DNA of 64,000 nt from Yersinia massiliensis (GTDB lineage Bacteria; Pseudomonadota; Gammaproteobacteria; Enterobacterales; Enterobacteriaceae): the NCBI RefSeq assembly GCF_003048255.1, contig NZ_CP028487.1, forward strand, positions 2,356,001 to 2,420,000, written 5' to 3'. Of the stretch, positions 1 to 10,223 are shown one piece after another. The notes under the pieces were generated by a model. It was given only the letters and a program-made list of their open reading frames with translations, was not told the DNA's origin and made no database searches. The stretch's first letter is position 1; each line of letters begins with the position of its first letter. Both the position numbers and the translations under genes were made by a program.

Positions 1-268
1 TCACGTTCTCGGCCTTGGTATTAAACAGGCCTATCGTTTTAATGTATGACTTCAGGCCATCGACCCCAAGATCCAGTATAGCTTGTGGCGTGTTCGCCAC
101 CGGATAAAGCTTAGCCGTGGCTTTATTCACGCTGACGTCCGTGGCTTGTGCTGAAAGCAGCACAGAAATCAGTAACTCAAAGGGAGAGGTATACACCAAC
201 TCAGTGGTTGGATGCGGATCGTTATCCCGCAGACGGGTCAAAATGGCGACGCGTTTTTCTTTGTTCAT
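1..268 (-). CDS. nth: Endonuclease III (partial, N-terminal 89 codons)
   Basis: This is the start of a gene that runs off the left edge of the window. It encodes the N-terminus of the base-excision-repair DNA glycosylase/AP lyase that removes oxidised pyrimidines. The visible residues ([13 protein letters not shown] at the start, then [17 protein letters not shown] and [14 protein letters not shown]) match E. coli Nth closely; the iron-sulfur cluster and catalytic Lys/Asp lie outside the window. The ATG overlaps the rsxE stop codon by 4 bp (ATGA), so it is translationally coupled to the rsx operon, as in E. coli. Identification is from remembered family sequence and is firm. Confidence 0.95.
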   Translation of the reverse strand, partial: MNKEKRVAILTRLRDNDPHPTTELVYTSPFELLISVLLSAQATDVSVNKATAKLYPVANTPQAILDLGVDGLKSYIKTIGLFNTKAENV

Positions 269-966
269 AAGGCTTTCCCTGCCGTAATATCCTGAGATTG
301 TGGTGCCGTGACCTGCACATGGGCTTTACGCGCTTTCATTTTTTCATCAATAACATATTTACCGGCGAGCAATAGCCCCAAACCGATGAAAGCACCCGGC
401 GGTAGCATCGCTAACAGGAATGGGCTATCCAGATGCATCACTTCAATTCGTAAAACTTTTGCCCAGTTGCCTAATAGCATGTCGGCACCATCGAACAAGG
501 TGCCGTTACCCAAAATTTCACGCAGCGAACCGAGCACAAATAGCGCACAGGTTGCTCCCAGCCCCATTGCTAATCCATCCAGCGCTGATAAGCCAACGGG
601 GTTCTTGGCTGCGTAGGCTTCCGCACGACCAATCACAATGCAGTTGGTGACAATCAATGGGATAAATATCCCTAGTGACTCATATAAACCAAAGGCATAG
701 GCGTTAATCAGCATTTGGACGGTACTGACCACTGATGCGATGATCATCACGTAAATCGGGATACGGATTTCATTGGGTACCCAGCGTCTTAGCGCCGATA
801 CCGCTGTATTAGTGCAAACGAGTACCAAGGTGGTAGCAAGCCCCAAACCGAGCGCATTGGTCGCCGTCGATGAAACGGCCAGCAGGGGACAAAGCCCCAA
901 CAATTGCACCAACGCAGAGTTATTTTTCCATAGCCCTTGGGCTAGCAGATTTTTTGCTTCACTCAT
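265..966 (-). CDS. rsxE: Electron transport complex subunit RsxE
   Basis: Integral membrane subunit, 233 aa, of the Rsx/Rnf complex, which transfers electrons across the inner membrane and in E. coli keeps SoxR reduced. The sequence starts [21 protein letters not shown] and has about six hydrophobic segments with the RnfA/RnfE-type LGLCPLLAV and [11 protein letters not shown] motifs. A longer frame begins five codons upstream, but the inner ATG at 966 fits the family and overlaps the rsxG stop by 4 bp. It also overlaps nth by 4 bp. Last rsx gene before nth. Confidence 0.96.
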   Translation of the reverse strand: MSEAKNLLAQGLWKNNSALVQLLGLCPLLAVSSTATNALGLGLATTLVLVCTNTAVSALRRWVPNEIRIPIYVMIIASVVSTVQMLINAYAFGLYESLGIFIPLIVTNCIVIGRAEAYAAKNPVGLSALDGLAMGLGATCALFVLGSLREILGNGTLFDGADMLLGNWAKVLRIEVMHLDSPFLLAMLPPGAFIGLGLLLAGKYVIDEKMKARKAHVQVTAPQSQDITAGKAL

Positions 967-1592
967 TGATTCTCTCCACAAACCGGCAAGCTATCGAGCT
1001 TGGCTGGCAAGGTTTCCAGATACAGCGCCGTGTTTTTCACTGCCCGAACGACCGCTCTTGGCGTAATAGTGGCACCGGTGAATTGATCAAAGTCACCACC
1101 GTCTTTTTTGACCGCCCAGCGCTTATCTTGCTCGCCATCAACATGCTTACCGCTGAAATGGGTTATCCAATCAGAAAGGCGTAGTTCGATTTTGTCACCC
1201 AGCCCCGGTGTTTCATGATGTTCCACCACACGGCTGCCGAGCACATTACCCTTAAAATCCGCGCCCACTAATAATTGAATTGCACCAGAATAACCATCTG
1301 GCGCGGTTGTCTCAATGGCCACGGCAACCGGTTTATTATCCTTACGGGCTAAGTAAAGACGATGGGGAGTCAGATTGCCTAACGCAGAATCAGTGACAAC
1401 GTAACACTCTGCTTGCATGTCATTATCGTAATACTCAGCCGGAACCACCTGATTGAGCAACGCTTTCTGTTGCAAAGCGGCTTGATGCGCGATAGTCGTT
1501 TCGGTTAAGGCATTTACTACTGCGGTCAAACCCGTGGCACCCGCAGCAAACAATGCCAGAGTAATACCATGACGTTTCATTGTGTTGAGCAT
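963..1592 (-). CDS. rsxG: Electron transport complex subunit RsxG (FMN-binding)
   Basis: Subunit of the Rsx/Rnf complex, 209 aa, with one N-terminal membrane anchor (about residues 9-27) and a large periplasmic FMN-binding domain. The covalent flavin site is the F-T-G-A-T motif with the acceptor threonine at about residue 175. Length and start ([15 protein letters not shown]) match E. coli RsxG. It sits between rsxD (9-bp gap) and rsxE (4-bp overlap), so rsxDGE-nth form one tight transcription block. A sequence one mismatch from the MatP site lies inside it at 1393-1405. Confidence 0.96.
   Translation of the reverse strand: MLNTMKRHGITLALFAAGATGLTAVVNALTETTIAHQAALQQKALLNQVVPAEYYDNDMQAECYVVTDSALGNLTPHRLYLARKDNKPVAVAIETTAPDGYSGAIQLLVGADFKGNVLGSRVVEHHETPGLGDKIELRLSDWITHFSGKHVDGEQDKRWAVKKDGGDFDQFTGATITPRAVVRAVKNTALYLETLPAKLDSLPVCGENQ
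1393..1405. promoter_or_regulatory. Near-match to MatP binding site matS (one mismatch)
   Basis: GTGACAACGTAAC differs from the matS consensus GTGACRNYGTCAC only at position 11. It is inside rsxG. With one mismatch it may or may not bind MatP; it is listed because the window also holds two perfect sites and a dif site. Confidence 0.35.
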
Positions 1593-1601
1593 AATGGCAC
1601 C

Positions 1602-2732
1602 TTACTTATTTGCACGGCTGTTCTTATCCGAAGGCTTGCGCTGACTGGATTGATCATGGCCATAAACCCTTGGCTGGGTATAGTGGTCGATCAACGGAAC
1701 GGTAATATTGGCGAGTAATACCGCAAAGGCGACGCCATCGGGGTAACCGCCGTAGACGCGAATTAGCCACACCAAAACACCAATTAATGCCCCGAAAATC
1801 AGACGACCGCGTGGCGTCGTTGATGCGCTGACGGGGTCGGTAGCAATAAAGAAAGCTCCTAACATGGTCGCACCGGAAAACAGATGGAACATCGGCGAAG
1901 CAAAGCTCTGTGGTGCAATGAACCAACTGATAGCAGCACAACCCGCTAATGCCAGTAAGAAGCTGACGGGAATGTGCCAATGGATCGCTTTACGCCATAA
2001 CAGCAGCAGACCGCCCGCTAGGAAGCCGATGTTAATCCATTGCCAACCGACGCCAGCCAAGGTTCCACCAAAGATAGGTTGTTGCAGTATTTGTTCGGCA
2101 GGTTGTGAACGCAATGCGGTTTTGAAGCTATCGAGTGGGGTAGCTTGGCTGATACCATCAAAGCCAATCTGTAATTGATGCATATTCGCACCGCTGTGAG
2201 TGTAGCCGGTAAATATGGTTAATATACTGTCATAAAAGCCCACTGGTGTGCCCTGTAATGGTAACGGAGGCAACCAACTGGTCATTTGCACCGGGAATGA
2301 AATCAGCAGAACGACATAGCCCACCATGGCAGGGTTAAACGGGTTTTGCCCCAAGCCACCATAAAGCTGTTTGGCGATAACAATAGCGAACAGCGTGCCT
2401 AATACAATCATCCACCAAGGCGCTAAAGGCGGCAGGCTTATCCCCAATAACAAGCCGGTCAGCAGGGCAGAGTTATCCCGCAGACGAGTCAAAACAGGCT
2501 GTTTGCGTAGCTGTAAAACTGCACCTTCTGCTAGTAGGGCTGTCACTATCGCCAAAGCCACTTGAATCAAGCTGCCATAACCAAAGAAATAGGTTTGGGC
2601 AATGATGCCCGGAATACAGGCCAAGATAACCAGTAGCATGATGTTACTGGTGCTCCGTTGATTATGTGTAAAAGGGGAGCTGGCTATCTGCAGCCTAGGG
2701 TGCTGAGTGGGTGTTACTGGCCTAAATTTCAT
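1602..2732 (-). CDS. rsxD: Electron transport complex subunit RsxD (FMN-binding)
   Basis: Polytopic membrane subunit, 376 aa, of the Rsx/Rnf complex (RnfD/NqrB family). Conserved stretches such as [13 protein letters not shown] [29 protein letters not shown] and SQATPLD are present; the threonine of SQATPLD (about residue 198) corresponds to the covalent FMN site of E. coli RsxD. I start at MKFRPVTP (2732). A longer frame exists upstream but has no family support, and the ribosome site is weak. Relative to E. coli the N-terminus is about 11 residues longer. In E. coli rsxD directly follows rsxC; here the Rob-like regulator at 3225-4112 and 492 bp of AT-rich DNA separate them, so rsxDGE needs its own promoter or long readthrough. 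Confidence 0.94.
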   Translation of the reverse strand: MKFRPVTPTQHPRLQIASSPFTHNQRSTSNIMLLVILACIPGIIAQTYFFGYGSLIQVALAIVTALLAEGAVLQLRKQPVLTRLRDNSALLTGLLLGISLPPLAPWWMIVLGTLFAIVIAKQLYGGLGQNPFNPAMVGYVVLLISFPVQMTSWLPPLPLQGTPVGFYDSILTIFTGYTHSGANMHQLQIGFDGISQATPLDSFKTALRSQPAEQILQQPIFGGTLAGVGWQWINIGFLAGGLLLLWRKAIHWHIPVSFLLALAGCAAISWFIAPQSFASPMFHLFSGATMLGAFFIATDPVSASTTPRGRLIFGALIGVLVWLIRVYGGYPDGVAFAVLLANITVPLIDHYTQPRVYGHDQSSQRKPSDKNSRANK

Positions 2733-3224
2733 GAAATTACAACCATATGTCGAATGCTTAACTGGGCTATCAAACGCAAACACCGTGCGAGCAAGCTCAT
2801 CTTGCTGGTGTCGATACACTTAGCCGTTATGGGGAATAATATTGCTGCGCATTCTACCCTATTCGCGCAGCGTGTAATACGCCTTAATCATAGGGTTATT
2901 ATCGATTCTAAGCTGAAATATAAGGTTACGAATAGCTCTTGATTAATAGTTAAATTTATAAAAATTAACTTGCAATTTATATCGCGATAGTAACAAGAGA
3001 ATAGTTAAGGTTAATTGATAGAAGTAGCGGTTATAATTACGCAGTAAGATGTTCGGATTAACTTTATCTCTTTGTTTTGTTGAGAATAACCACTGCGTTC
3101 ATACAAGGCAATCAACTGTAAATTAACGATTTATTAACGCATTGAGTGAGTTAAAAGAAAAGCATTGGCATAATGATAGATTAATGTAGTATGCATTAGA
3201 ATTATATATTTAAAGAATAATGAA
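2733..3224. other. AT-rich intergenic region between rsxD and the Rob-like regulator
   Basis: About 490 bp without a credible gene. It lies between the start of rsxD (minus strand) and the start of the Rob-like gene (plus strand), so it should hold both promoters. It is strikingly AT-rich between about 2930 and 3220, with several TATAAT-like strings, but I could not single out a promoter. The region is part of the insertion that splits the rsx operon. Confidence 0.5.
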
Positions 3225-4112
3225 ATGATAAACGAAGACATATTATTTATTGAAGAGTTAATTGAATGGATTGAAATCAATTTAGAGAAACGTCCGACAT
3301 TGGACGATGTGGCTAAGATTTCTGGATATTCAAAATGGCATCTGCAGCGCAAATTTAAAAGTATTGTGGGGTTACAATTAGCCTCCTATATACGTGGACG
3401 AGTTTTAACTCGGGCCGCCGTTGCGTTGCGTATTTCACGTAGACCCATCATTCAGATCTCTGATGAGTTGGGTTTTGACTCGCAACAAACCTTTACGCGT
3501 ACTTTTAAAAAGCGTTTTGCCACGACACCCAATAACTTTCGTCAGATGGAGCATTGGGATGTGCAGGGGATGATCCCTCGTTTTGGTTTCTATGAGCATT
3601 ACACGCCGAAAATCAATAGGGTAGCTTTGCCTGAGAAAGAGTTAGTGGGTTTTACGCGGCGGTTGGATTTTGATGAGCACAATCACTGTAGTGGTCAGCA
3701 CTCTTCTTTTATGGCGATGAAAGATGAGATTCTGCTCGATTTCTTCAAGGAAATTAACTTCTCATGCCAGCGAGTGTATTCCTTGTTCAATGCTCAGTCG
3801 TGTCAGCAAACACAGAACAGCGTAGAGTATTCGACGGCAATTGATAAAGACAAGCGCCATGAGATTCAAGGGCATCGCGAAATCGATAATATCGCGATTC
3901 CTGCTGGTGAGTTTCTGTCGATATCTCATCAAGGCAGTGCCAAGGAATGCGTGAAGTTCTCAACGTATCTTTTTAACGCTGTTTTGCCCAAATTGCGTGA
4001 AGAGTTTGGCGGCGGGGTTGAAATGGAAGTGATTGAGATAGACAGTTGCCATGCCGAATCGAAAATGCGGGATATCGCGTGTCGCTATCGCTATCTCATG
4101 TCAGTGCGTTAA
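3225..4112 (+). CDS. Rob-like AraC-family transcriptional regulator (HTH plus GyrI-like domain)
   Basis: A 295-aa regulator with an N-terminal AraC/XylS DNA-binding domain (about residues 8-107: two helix-turn-helix motifs, VAKISGYSKWHLQRKFK and ISDELGFDSQQTFTRTFKK) and a C-terminal GyrI-like effector domain, the domain order and size of E. coli Rob (289 aa). It could instead be called a Rob/SoxS/MarA-family paralogue. It lies between rsxC and rsxD on the opposite strand, interrupting an operon that is continuous in E. coli. The start is ATG with a weak ribosome site. Target genes are unknown. A SoxS/Rob-type regulator inside the SoxR-reducing operon is suggestive, but the link is inference. 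Confidence 0.85.
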   Translation: MINEDILFIEELIEWIEINLEKRPTLDDVAKISGYSKWHLQRKFKSIVGLQLASYIRGRVLTRAAVALRISRRPIIQISDELGFDSQQTFTRTFKKRFATTPNNFRQMEHWDVQGMIPRFGFYEHYTPKINRVALPEKELVGFTRRLDFDEHNHCSGQHSSFMAMKDEILLDFFKEINFSCQRVYSLFNAQSCQQTQNSVEYSTAIDKDKRHEIQGHREIDNIAIPAGEFLSISHQGSAKECVKFSTYLFNAVLPKLREEFGGGVEMEVIEIDSCHAESKMRDIACRYRYLMSVR

Positions 4113-4154
4113 TACGCTGCCGTTGGTGTACGGCAGCGCGCCATTTATCCTGAA

Positions 4155-6242
4155 TTAGTCTGGGTTAACAGCTTGCGCCGCTTTTTTGGCTTTCACTCTG
4201 GCAATGGCTGCAGCAACCGCAGCTTTGCGCGGATCTTCTTGCAACTCTTCAGCTTGTTGATGCTCAACCACTGGCGCAGTTTCAGCTTGTGCTGCTTTTT
4301 TGGCTTTCACTCTGGCGATAGCAGCAGCGACAGCGGCTTTGCGCGGATCTTCTTGTAACTCTTCAGCTTGTTGATGCTCAACCACTGGCGCAGCTTCAGC
4401 TTGTGCTGCTTTTTTGGCTTTCACTCTGGCGATAGCAGCAGCAACCGCGGCTTTGCGCGGATCTTCTTGTAACTCTTCAGCTTGTTGATGCTCAACCACT
4501 GGCGCAGTTTCAGCTTGTGCTGCTTTTTTGGCTTTCACTCTGGCGATAGCAGCAGCAACAGCGGCTTGACGCGGATCAACTGCCTCGGCGGGCGCTTCAA
4601 CCACGATGGCATTTTGTTTTTCAGCCTGACGCGCTCTAGCTTGTGCTTTACGGGCCTCACGGGCTGCAATCACCGCGCTATTATCCGGTGTCTGCCCAGC
4701 CGTCACTGTGATGGCAGCATCGGTGTCGTTGGTTTGCCGTGCTAATCGGCTAACAGCAGCCTCTACGGTTTGCTGATCCGCATCCGTTAATTTCACAGCG
4801 GCTTGCTTGTGGCGCAACTCTCTGGCGAGTTTTTCTCGTGCCAGCCGTGCTTGTTTAGCCTCAAAACGTGCTTTAGCTTCAGCAGCGCGAGTACTCTCTT
4901 GGTCTAGCGCGCGTATCTCAGCCTTTTCCTGACGGTAATACTGCACTAACGGAATATTACTCGGGCAAACATAAGCGCAGGCACCACATTCAATACAATC
5001 GAATAAATTATGATTGCGGGCTTTTTCATGCTCTTCGCCGCGACTGAACCAGTAGAGTTGTTGTGGCAATAAGCCCGCAGGGCAGGCATCCACGCACAAA
5101 CCACAGCGAATACAGGATTGCTCTGGTTCTGATAACCCCATTTCGGCTTCTGCGGGAGCTAAGATACAGTTACTGATTTTAACGATCGGCACATCTAAGC
5201 TGGGCAGGGTAAAGCCCATGAGCGGGCCACCCATAATCACCATTGGTTGGCTCTGTGGTTGAAATCCTGCCAGTTTCAGCAAATGGAGCACTGGTGTGCC
5301 AATTCTGGCCCAGAAATTACCGGGTTTCGATAAGGCATCACCAGTTAGTGTCACCACCCGTTCAATTAAGGGCTCATCGTCGATAATGGCTCGTTTGATG
5401 GCAACGACTGTCCCCACGTTTTGCATTAACACGCCAATGGACGAAGAGTGTTGACCAAAGGGGACTTCTTTACCGGTCAAAATCTTGGTGAGCTGTTTCG
5501 CCCCGCCAGAAGGGTATTTAGTCGGTACGACCCGTAACTGAATATCATCATGACCGTTCAGCGCGTGTTGTAATGCTTTGATGGCTTCTGGCTTATTATC
5601 TTCAATGCCAATCAGCACTTGCTGAGGTTGCAGTAAGTGCATGAGAATTTTGGTTCCCGCAATCACTTCATCGGCATGGTCTTGCATTAACTTGTCATCA
5701 GCCGTGATATAAGGTTCACATTCGGCTGCGTTGATAATCAATGTAATGACGCTATTTAAACCACTTTGTAATTTGCTCGCGGTAGGGAAACCTGCACCGC
5801 CTAGCCCCGCAATCCCTGCTTGATGAATACGGTCCAATAGGGTGACTTTGTCCCGCTGTAGGTAGTCAACCCAGGGTTGCTGTTTCCGCCAATTGTCCTC
5901 GCCATCGGGAGTGAGGTGCACACAAAGTTCTGCCAGACCTGAGGGATGTGCAGTGATATGGGGTGCAATGGCGGTGATGGTACCTGATGTTGGTGCATGG
6001 ACGGGAACTGTCCGGCCACGGCCAACGGTTAGCGGCTGCCCCTTAAGGACATGCTGACCCGCGCTAACGCACAATTCACCTTCTGGCCCAAGATGTTGCT
6101 GCAAGGGAATGATCATTTGCTCAGGCAAAGGCGCAATGCGCATCGGCACCGTACTTGATTGCAACTTCATTTCAGGGGGATGAATACCGCCGTCAAAATC
6201 CCAAATGTTGTCGCGTTGGCGGGCAGTAAACAGCTTAAACAT
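4155..6242 (-). CDS. rsxC: Electron transport complex subunit RsxC with C-terminal tandem repeats
   Basis: Peripheral Rsx/Rnf subunit, 695 aa, homologous to the NADH-binding subunit of complex I. It has the flavin/NADH region (GLGGAGFPT near residue 145, [13 protein letters not shown]), then two 4Fe-4S clusters ([12 protein letters not shown] and [12 protein letters not shown], about residues 370-420), then a long Ala/Lys/Gln-rich tail. The tail ends in four near-identical 38-residue repeats containing [19 protein letters not shown]. The start is MFKLFTARQ at 6242, matching E. coli MLKLF; four codons further out another ATG is possible. It overlaps rsxB by 8 bp. Downstream, rsxD is displaced by the Rob-like gene. 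Confidence 0.95.
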   Translation of the reverse strand: MFKLFTARQRDNIWDFDGGIHPPEMKLQSSTVPMRIAPLPEQMIIPLQQHLGPEGELCVSAGQHVLKGQPLTVGRGRTVPVHAPTSGTITAIAPHITAHPSGLAELCVHLTPDGEDNWRKQQPWVDYLQRDKVTLLDRIHQAGIAGLGGAGFPTASKLQSGLNSVITLIINAAECEPYITADDKLMQDHADEVIAGTKILMHLLQPQQVLIGIEDNKPEAIKALQHALNGHDDIQLRVVPTKYPSGGAKQLTKILTGKEVPFGQHSSSIGVLMQNVGTVVAIKRAIIDDEPLIERVVTLTGDALSKPGNFWARIGTPVLHLLKLAGFQPQSQPMVIMGGPLMGFTLPSLDVPIVKISNCILAPAEAEMGLSEPEQSCIRCGLCVDACPAGLLPQQLYWFSRGEEHEKARNHNLFDCIECGACAYVCPSNIPLVQYYRQEKAEIRALDQESTRAAEAKARFEAKQARLAREKLARELRHKQAAVKLTDADQQTVEAAVSRLARQTNDTDAAITVTAGQTPDNSAVIAAREARKAQARARQAEKQNAIVVEAPAEAVDPRQAAVAAAIARVKAKKAAQAETAPVVEHQQAEELQEDPRKAAVAAAIARVKAKKAAQAEAAPVVEHQQAEELQEDPRKAAVAAAIARVKAKKAAQAETAPVVEHQQAEELQEDPRKAAVAAAIARVKAKKAAQAVNPD
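4174..4590 (-). repeat. Tandem 114-bp coding repeat in the 3' end of rsxC (four copies)
   Basis: Four copies of a 114-bp unit (38 codons) in direct tandem; the string GCTTTTTTGGCTTTCACTCT recurs at this spacing on the plus strand. Units differ by only a few bases, so copy number is expected to vary between strains. The repeats are in frame and encode the Ala/Lys-rich tail of RsxC; E. coli RsxC carries comparable repeats. Confidence 0.9.
5202..5209 (+). promoter_or_regulatory. KOPS-type octamer (FtsK-orienting)
   Basis: GGGCAGGG fits GGGNAGGG, the FtsK orienting polar sequence. Read on the plus strand it points toward dif at 54121, the expected polarity for this arm. Short motif, inside rsxC. 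Confidence 0.4.
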
Positions 6243-6858
6243 GTTGCTCCACATCTATCATTTTCACCGGAATCATCTGTGAGGCAACTAACTGAGGAGG
6301 CAAGTTGGTGACCGGAATCGTACTCAGGTCCCATTTCCAGTTAGCTGTTGTTGCTGCGACAGGGATCATTTCAATGCAGTCAGTTGGGCAAGGGGAGACG
6401 CACAGATCACAGCCGGTACAAAGATCGGGTAAGACGGTATGCATGGCGCGCGTAGCACCGACAATGGCATCAACGGGGCATGCTTGAATACATTTGGTAC
6501 AACCGATGCAATTGGCTTCATCGATAAAGGCCACTTTCCGCTGCGGGTGGGCTGCGGCCTCATCGCCATCCAAAGGCTGTGGCTCGACGGCCAGTAATTC
6601 GGCCAGTTTGAGCATCACTTGCTCGCCACCTGGTGCGCATTTATTGATTTTTTCGCCGCCGCTGGAAACGGCTTCTGCGTAAGGACGACAACCAGGATAG
6701 CCGCATTGGCCACACTGACTTTGGGGCAGAATGGCATCGACTTGCTCAACCACGGGGTCACTCTCGACCTGAAAACGGCGAGCAGCAAAACCCAGTACAA
6801 CGCCTGAAACCAGCGCCAATGTACTCAATGCACCAATGGCAATCCATAACGACATCAT
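6235..6858 (-). CDS. rsxB: Electron transport complex subunit RsxB (iron-sulfur)
   Basis: Iron-sulfur subunit of Rsx/Rnf, 207 aa. It has one N-terminal membrane segment (residues 4-25), a 4Fe-4S domain with CGQCGYPGC, and two ferredoxin-type clusters ([12 protein letters not shown] and [12 protein letters not shown]). The next codon is also ATG and could be the start. The ATG overlaps the rsxA stop by one base (TAATG). E. coli RsxB is shorter at the C-terminus; here the tail is extended by about 15 residues ([19 protein letters not shown]). Confidence 0.96.
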   Translation of the reverse strand: MMSLWIAIGALSTLALVSGVVLGFAARRFQVESDPVVEQVDAILPQSQCGQCGYPGCRPYAEAVSSGGEKINKCAPGGEQVMLKLAELLAVEPQPLDGDEAAAHPQRKVAFIDEANCIGCTKCIQACPVDAIVGATRAMHTVLPDLCTGCDLCVSPCPTDCIEMIPVAATTANWKWDLSTIPVTNLPPQLVASQMIPVKMIDVEQHV

Positions 6859-7439
6859 TAGAACTTCACCAATCCAGTGAAGCCCATAAAGGCTAGCGAC
6901 ATGAGACCGGCGGTAATCAAGGCGATGGAAGAACCACGGAAGGGCGCAGGAACGTCGGCCACGGCCAACCGTTCACGGATTGCGGCGAACAGCACCATGA
7001 CCAGAGAGAAACCGGCGGCAGCGCTGAAGCCATAGACCGCCGATTGCATGAAATTATGAGATTGATTCACGTTGAGCAACGCCACACCTAATACCGCACA
7101 GTTAGTGGTGATCAGCGGTAAAAAGATGCCCAATAAACGATAAAGCGCTGGGCTGGTTTTCCGCACCACCAGTTCAGTGAATTGCACCACAACTGCGATA
7201 ACTAAAATGAATGCCAGTGTCCGCAAATAGACCAACCCGAGAGGCAGCAAAATAAAACTGTTTACCATCCATGCGCAAACCGAAGCTAATGTCAGCACAA
7301 AAGTGGTTGCCAGCCCCATACCAATAGCCGTCTCCAGTTTTTTGGAAACCCCCATAAATGGGCATAGGCCAAGAAATTTGACCAGAACGAAGTTGTTCAC
7401 CAGCACGGTGCCGATAAACAGGAGCAGGTATTCAGTCAT
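6858..7439 (-). CDS. rsxA: Electron transport complex subunit RsxA
   Basis: Integral membrane subunit, 193 aa, first gene of the rsx operon. Six membrane spans are apparent, with [21 protein letters not shown] at the N-terminus and the [13 protein letters not shown] motif, as in E. coli RsxA. Paralogous to RsxE, with inverted topology in the family. Transcription must start in the 122 bp between it and the ydgK stop. Confidence 0.97.
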   Translation of the reverse strand: MTEYLLLFIGTVLVNNFVLVKFLGLCPFMGVSKKLETAIGMGLATTFVLTLASVCAWMVNSFILLPLGLVYLRTLAFILVIAVVVQFTELVVRKTSPALYRLLGIFLPLITTNCAVLGVALLNVNQSHNFMQSAVYGFSAAAGFSLVMVLFAAIRERLAVADVPAPFRGSSIALITAGLMSLAFMGFTGLVKF

Positions 7440-7461
7440 TGCGGAACCTAAAAAAATAAAA

Positions 7462-7488
7462 GCCGCCTATTATCCAAAATTGGCGGCC
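7462..7488 (-). terminator. GC-rich hairpin upstream of rsxA
   Basis: GCCGCC pairs with GGCGGC across a 15-base loop. It lies between ydgK and rsxA on the transcript direction of both genes. There is no clear U-tract on the minus strand, so it may attenuate rather than terminate. Confidence 0.3.
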
Positions 7489-7530
7489 TGACGACAACAG
7501 ATGAAGTGCAGGGTTATTACGATTTTCCCC

Positions 7531-7556
7531 ACTTTTTAGGGGGAAAACGTGCGTTT
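7531..7556 (-). terminator. Terminator of ydgK
   Basis: Inverted repeat TTTTCCCC...GGGGGAAAA a few bases past the ydgK stop codon. On the minus strand the stem is followed by U-rich sequence, consistent with intrinsic termination before the rsx operon. Confidence 0.6.
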
Positions 7557-7561
7557 CTCCC

Positions 7562-8005
7562 TTAATTTTCAGTGAAAGTCATTTTCACCCGTTGAGAACG
7601 CTTGATATAAGGGACAAATATCGCCGCGGCTAACAGAGGCCAACTGAGCGCGCGCAGGGCAATATCATCAGTGATCGGTGAGAAAGCGAAGGCTTTTAGC
7701 GCTAATAATACGGTGACGAGTAACCACAGAATAAACCATTTTACAAAGCGGCGAGAGCGACTGCAAAACAGCCAGATAACCCAGACCGTGTAGACCCACA
7801 TCAGGAGCGTGGTGACGACGGAAAAATACCATTGCAGCGTAAACGCTTGCGAGTTGGTCACCAAATACTCTCTTGATTCCGGCGAGAATATCGCCATACC
7901 ATAAAGTGCCAACATTAACGTGGCACTGAGTAGCGTCACGATGAGATACGCCAGCGGAGCCAATAACCAGCCCCCAATACGTTGATATTCCTGTGGTTGA
8001 GACAT
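7562..8005 (-). CDS. ydgK: DUF2569 inner membrane protein YdgK
   Basis: A 147-aa membrane protein with four hydrophobic segments (about residues 10-35, 58-82, 88-110 and 118-133). The start MSQPQEYQRIGGWLL and the IGGWLLAPL motif are typical of DUF2569 (YdgK). Function is unknown. It precedes the rsx operon as in E. coli, but the cnu/ydgT and blr genes found nearby in E. coli are absent, and fhs lies 66 bp upstream in the same orientation. Confidence 0.88.
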   Translation of the reverse strand: MSQPQEYQRIGGWLLAPLAYLIVTLLSATLMLALYGMAIFSPESREYLVTNSQAFTLQWYFSVVTTLLMWVYTVWVIWLFCSRSRRFVKWFILWLLVTVLLALKAFAFSPITDDIALRALSWPLLAAAIFVPYIKRSQRVKMTFTEN

Positions 8006-8027
8006 GGTGCCCCTTTTGATCTATTTT

Positions 8028-8035
8028 GGGTAGGG
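8028..8035 (+). promoter_or_regulatory. KOPS-type octamer (FtsK-orienting)
   Basis: GGGTAGGG fits GGGNAGGG and points toward dif. It lies in the 66-bp gap between fhs and ydgK. Confidence 0.4.
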
Positions 8036-8071
8036 GCAATATCCCGTGAGTTACCACCCCTTTGAATGGCG

Positions 8072-9829
8072 CTAGCTTAACCCGCAAATATGCCCTTCGT
8101 CATCTATATCAATATGGGCATACCCTGGCTGAGCCCCCAAACCGGGCATGGTCATAATGTTACCAGCATAAATGCGGACAAAGCCTGCACCGGCCGATAC
8201 CGCACAGGCGGTGATGGGTAGCACAAAATCATGGGGGACATTTTTCAAATTGGCATCGGCACTGATCGACAACGGTGTTTTGGCCATGCACAGGGGCAAA
8301 TGACCAAAACCGGCGGCGGTTATTTCATCAAGCTGTTGGCGCGCCTCAGAGGTAAAGCGAATTTCTCGTGCGCCATAACGATGAGCCAAAATTTCGATTT
8401 TTTGTTCTAATGTCGCACTATCTGAGTAAGGCAGCAGGGGTGATGCTGATTGCTCGCAGGCGTTGATCACCTGTTGAGCCAATGCCAGTGTTCCTGCCCC
8501 GCCTTTGGCGAAAGCGTCGCTAAATTCGCAGGCATAAGCGCCCGCAGACAGCGCAAAGTCGGCTAAGAAAGTCAATTCTGCTGCACTGTCGTCAGGGAAA
8601 CGGTTTACCGCTACTACAACCGGTAAGCCATAGCTTTTGGCGTGTTCAATGTGCCATTTCAGGTTGGCACAACCTTCATTGAGTAACGGAATGTTCTCTG
8701 TGAGGATCGCGGCTGGCAGAGGTTGGCCCGGTTTGATATCAAAAGCACCACTGTTCGCTTTCAAGCTACGCAGTGTTGCCACTAATACTACGCAAGAGGG
8801 GGCTAGACCTGATTGGCGATACTTGATGTTAAAGAATTTCTCCATCCCCATGTCAGAACCAAAACCGGCTTCGGTCACCACATAATCGGCCGATTGCAAT
8901 CCTAGCCGGTCTGCGAGCACAGAGGAGTTACCGTGCGCGATATTGGCAAATGGCCCTGCATGGATTAACACCGGTGTCTGTTCGCTCGTTTGCATGAGGG
9001 TTGGGTGAATGGTCTCTTTCATCAAGGCAGTCATCGCCCCCGCAACCCCCAAATCTTCGGCGGTAATCGCTTGACCCGTGATCGAGTGAGCCAAAATAAT
9101 GCGACCAATACGTTGGCGCATATCTTGCAAACTTTCAGATAATGCCAAAATAGCCATCAACTCCGATGCTGCCGTTATTTCGACATGATCTTCGCGTTCG
9201 ACTCCATTGATACTCCCCCCGATCCCCACACGAATATGGCGTAGCGCACGATCGTTATGATCAACGACTCGCGGCCAGCGAATGTGTTTTGAATCAATGT
9301 TTAGCAAGGGAAAACCGGTATTTTGGCTAAAGGCTTGGCCCAATCGCTGCTCATGGTACATGCGAGCATCCAGTGCGGCGGCGGCCAGATTATGTGCAGC
9401 ACTGATGGCATGTATATCGCCCGTTAAATGCAGATTCAGTTTCTCCATAGGCACAACTTGTGCGCCGCCACCACCTGCGGCCCCCCCTTTAACACCAAAA
9501 ACAGGGCCGAGGCTAGGTTGACGGATACACGCAACGCCACGATACCCCAACCGATTAATGCCTTGGCTTAAACCAATGGTGGTGACGGTTTTGCCTTCAC
9601 CAAAGGGGGTGGGCGTAATACTGGAAACCAAAATGAGCTTACCTTGTGGGGCATCTGCCCGTAAGGCTTTGATATCGACTTTTGCCATATGATGCCCATA
9701 GGGGATTAAAGCTTCTTCCGACAGGCCAAGTTGCTGCGCAATCTGTTGGATGGGTAATAGCGGAGTATCGGAGTTGGGAGCAGGGATAGAGCATCGGTCA
9801 TCGGCAGTAGAGGATAGTGTCGGTGTCAT
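8072..9829 (-). CDS. fhs: Formate--tetrahydrofolate ligase
   Basis: Cytosolic enzyme, 585 aa, that joins formate to tetrahydrofolate using ATP to give 10-formyl-THF for purine and one-carbon metabolism. The nucleotide-binding loop TPFGEGKT (about residues 70-78) and the stretches [21 protein letters not shown] and [16 protein letters not shown] are diagnostic. I start at the ATG at 9829 ([15 protein letters not shown] about 12 bases upstream); an upstream TTG would add 19 hydrophobic residues and is unlikely for a cytosolic enzyme. The protein has roughly 25 extra N-terminal residues against the usual 556-560. E. coli K-12 lacks this gene; here it is inserted next to ydgK. Confidence 0.95.
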   Translation of the reverse strand: MTPTLSSTADDRCSIPAPNSDTPLLPIQQIAQQLGLSEEALIPYGHHMAKVDIKALRADAPQGKLILVSSITPTPFGEGKTVTTIGLSQGINRLGYRGVACIRQPSLGPVFGVKGGAAGGGGAQVVPMEKLNLHLTGDIHAISAAHNLAAAALDARMYHEQRLGQAFSQNTGFPLLNIDSKHIRWPRVVDHNDRALRHIRVGIGGSINGVEREDHVEITAASELMAILALSESLQDMRQRIGRIILAHSITGQAITAEDLGVAGAMTALMKETIHPTLMQTSEQTPVLIHAGPFANIAHGNSSVLADRLGLQSADYVVTEAGFGSDMGMEKFFNIKYRQSGLAPSCVVLVATLRSLKANSGAFDIKPGQPLPAAILTENIPLLNEGCANLKWHIEHAKSYGLPVVVAVNRFPDDSAAELTFLADFALSAGAYACEFSDAFAKGGAGTLALAQQVINACEQSASPLLPYSDSATLEQKIEILAHRYGAREIRFTSEARQQLDEITAAGFGHLPLCMAKTPLSISADANLKNVPHDFVLPITACAVSAGAGFVRIYAGNIMTMPGLGAQPGYAHIDIDDEGHICGLS

Positions 9830-10223
9830 GGCGAGAAAAAGTCCTGTTATCAGTGATAATACGGCAGGAGCCAACCTCAGTGGCAATAAATCACCGCGAA
9901 ATTATCACACAAAGTGGTACATCATTGACGATATAAATCAATAAATGTGAAGTGACTCATGGCTATTAGTCCATTGACTTGAATACAGAGCGATTAATAT
10001 ACGTTTCCAATATTGTTACCTTGCTTATTCCTAGCGTGAATTTAATTCTCATCTAATAGTTCAATCAACATTTCTTTAATTATAAAGAATTACACACTCT
10101 TACCTGACGCTAGTCGTATAGAAAAAACCTTTTATGATATTGGCGCTATATATTATTTGGCGGGTCCGATATTGATATTTTTGGTGACCGATATTCCTAA
10201 TGCTTTAGGTGATAATACAATTT
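9830..10223. other. Divergent intergenic region between fhs and the type I secretion operon
   Basis: About 390 bp, AT-rich, expected to carry the fhs promoter (minus) and the exporter operon promoter (plus). TTGACT near 9975 followed after about 15 bases by TAATAT is a weak plus-strand promoter candidate, but it lies more than 200 bases from the gene. I see no gene, repeat or clear operator. Confidence 0.4.

Noticed and set aside
4174..4590. Regular repeats resembling a CRISPR array
   Set aside because: Units are contiguous coding repeats of 114 bp without variable spacers, and they belong to rsxC.
4150..6250. Open frames on the plus strand opposite rsxC and others opposite long genes
   Set aside because: They mirror the reading frame of the real gene, lack ribosome sites and have repeat-derived or biased composition.
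8072..9886. Signal peptide on formate-tetrahydrofolate ligase
   Set aside because: The hydrophobic N-terminus appears only when an upstream TTG is used; the enzyme is cytosolic and an ATG at 9829 fits better.
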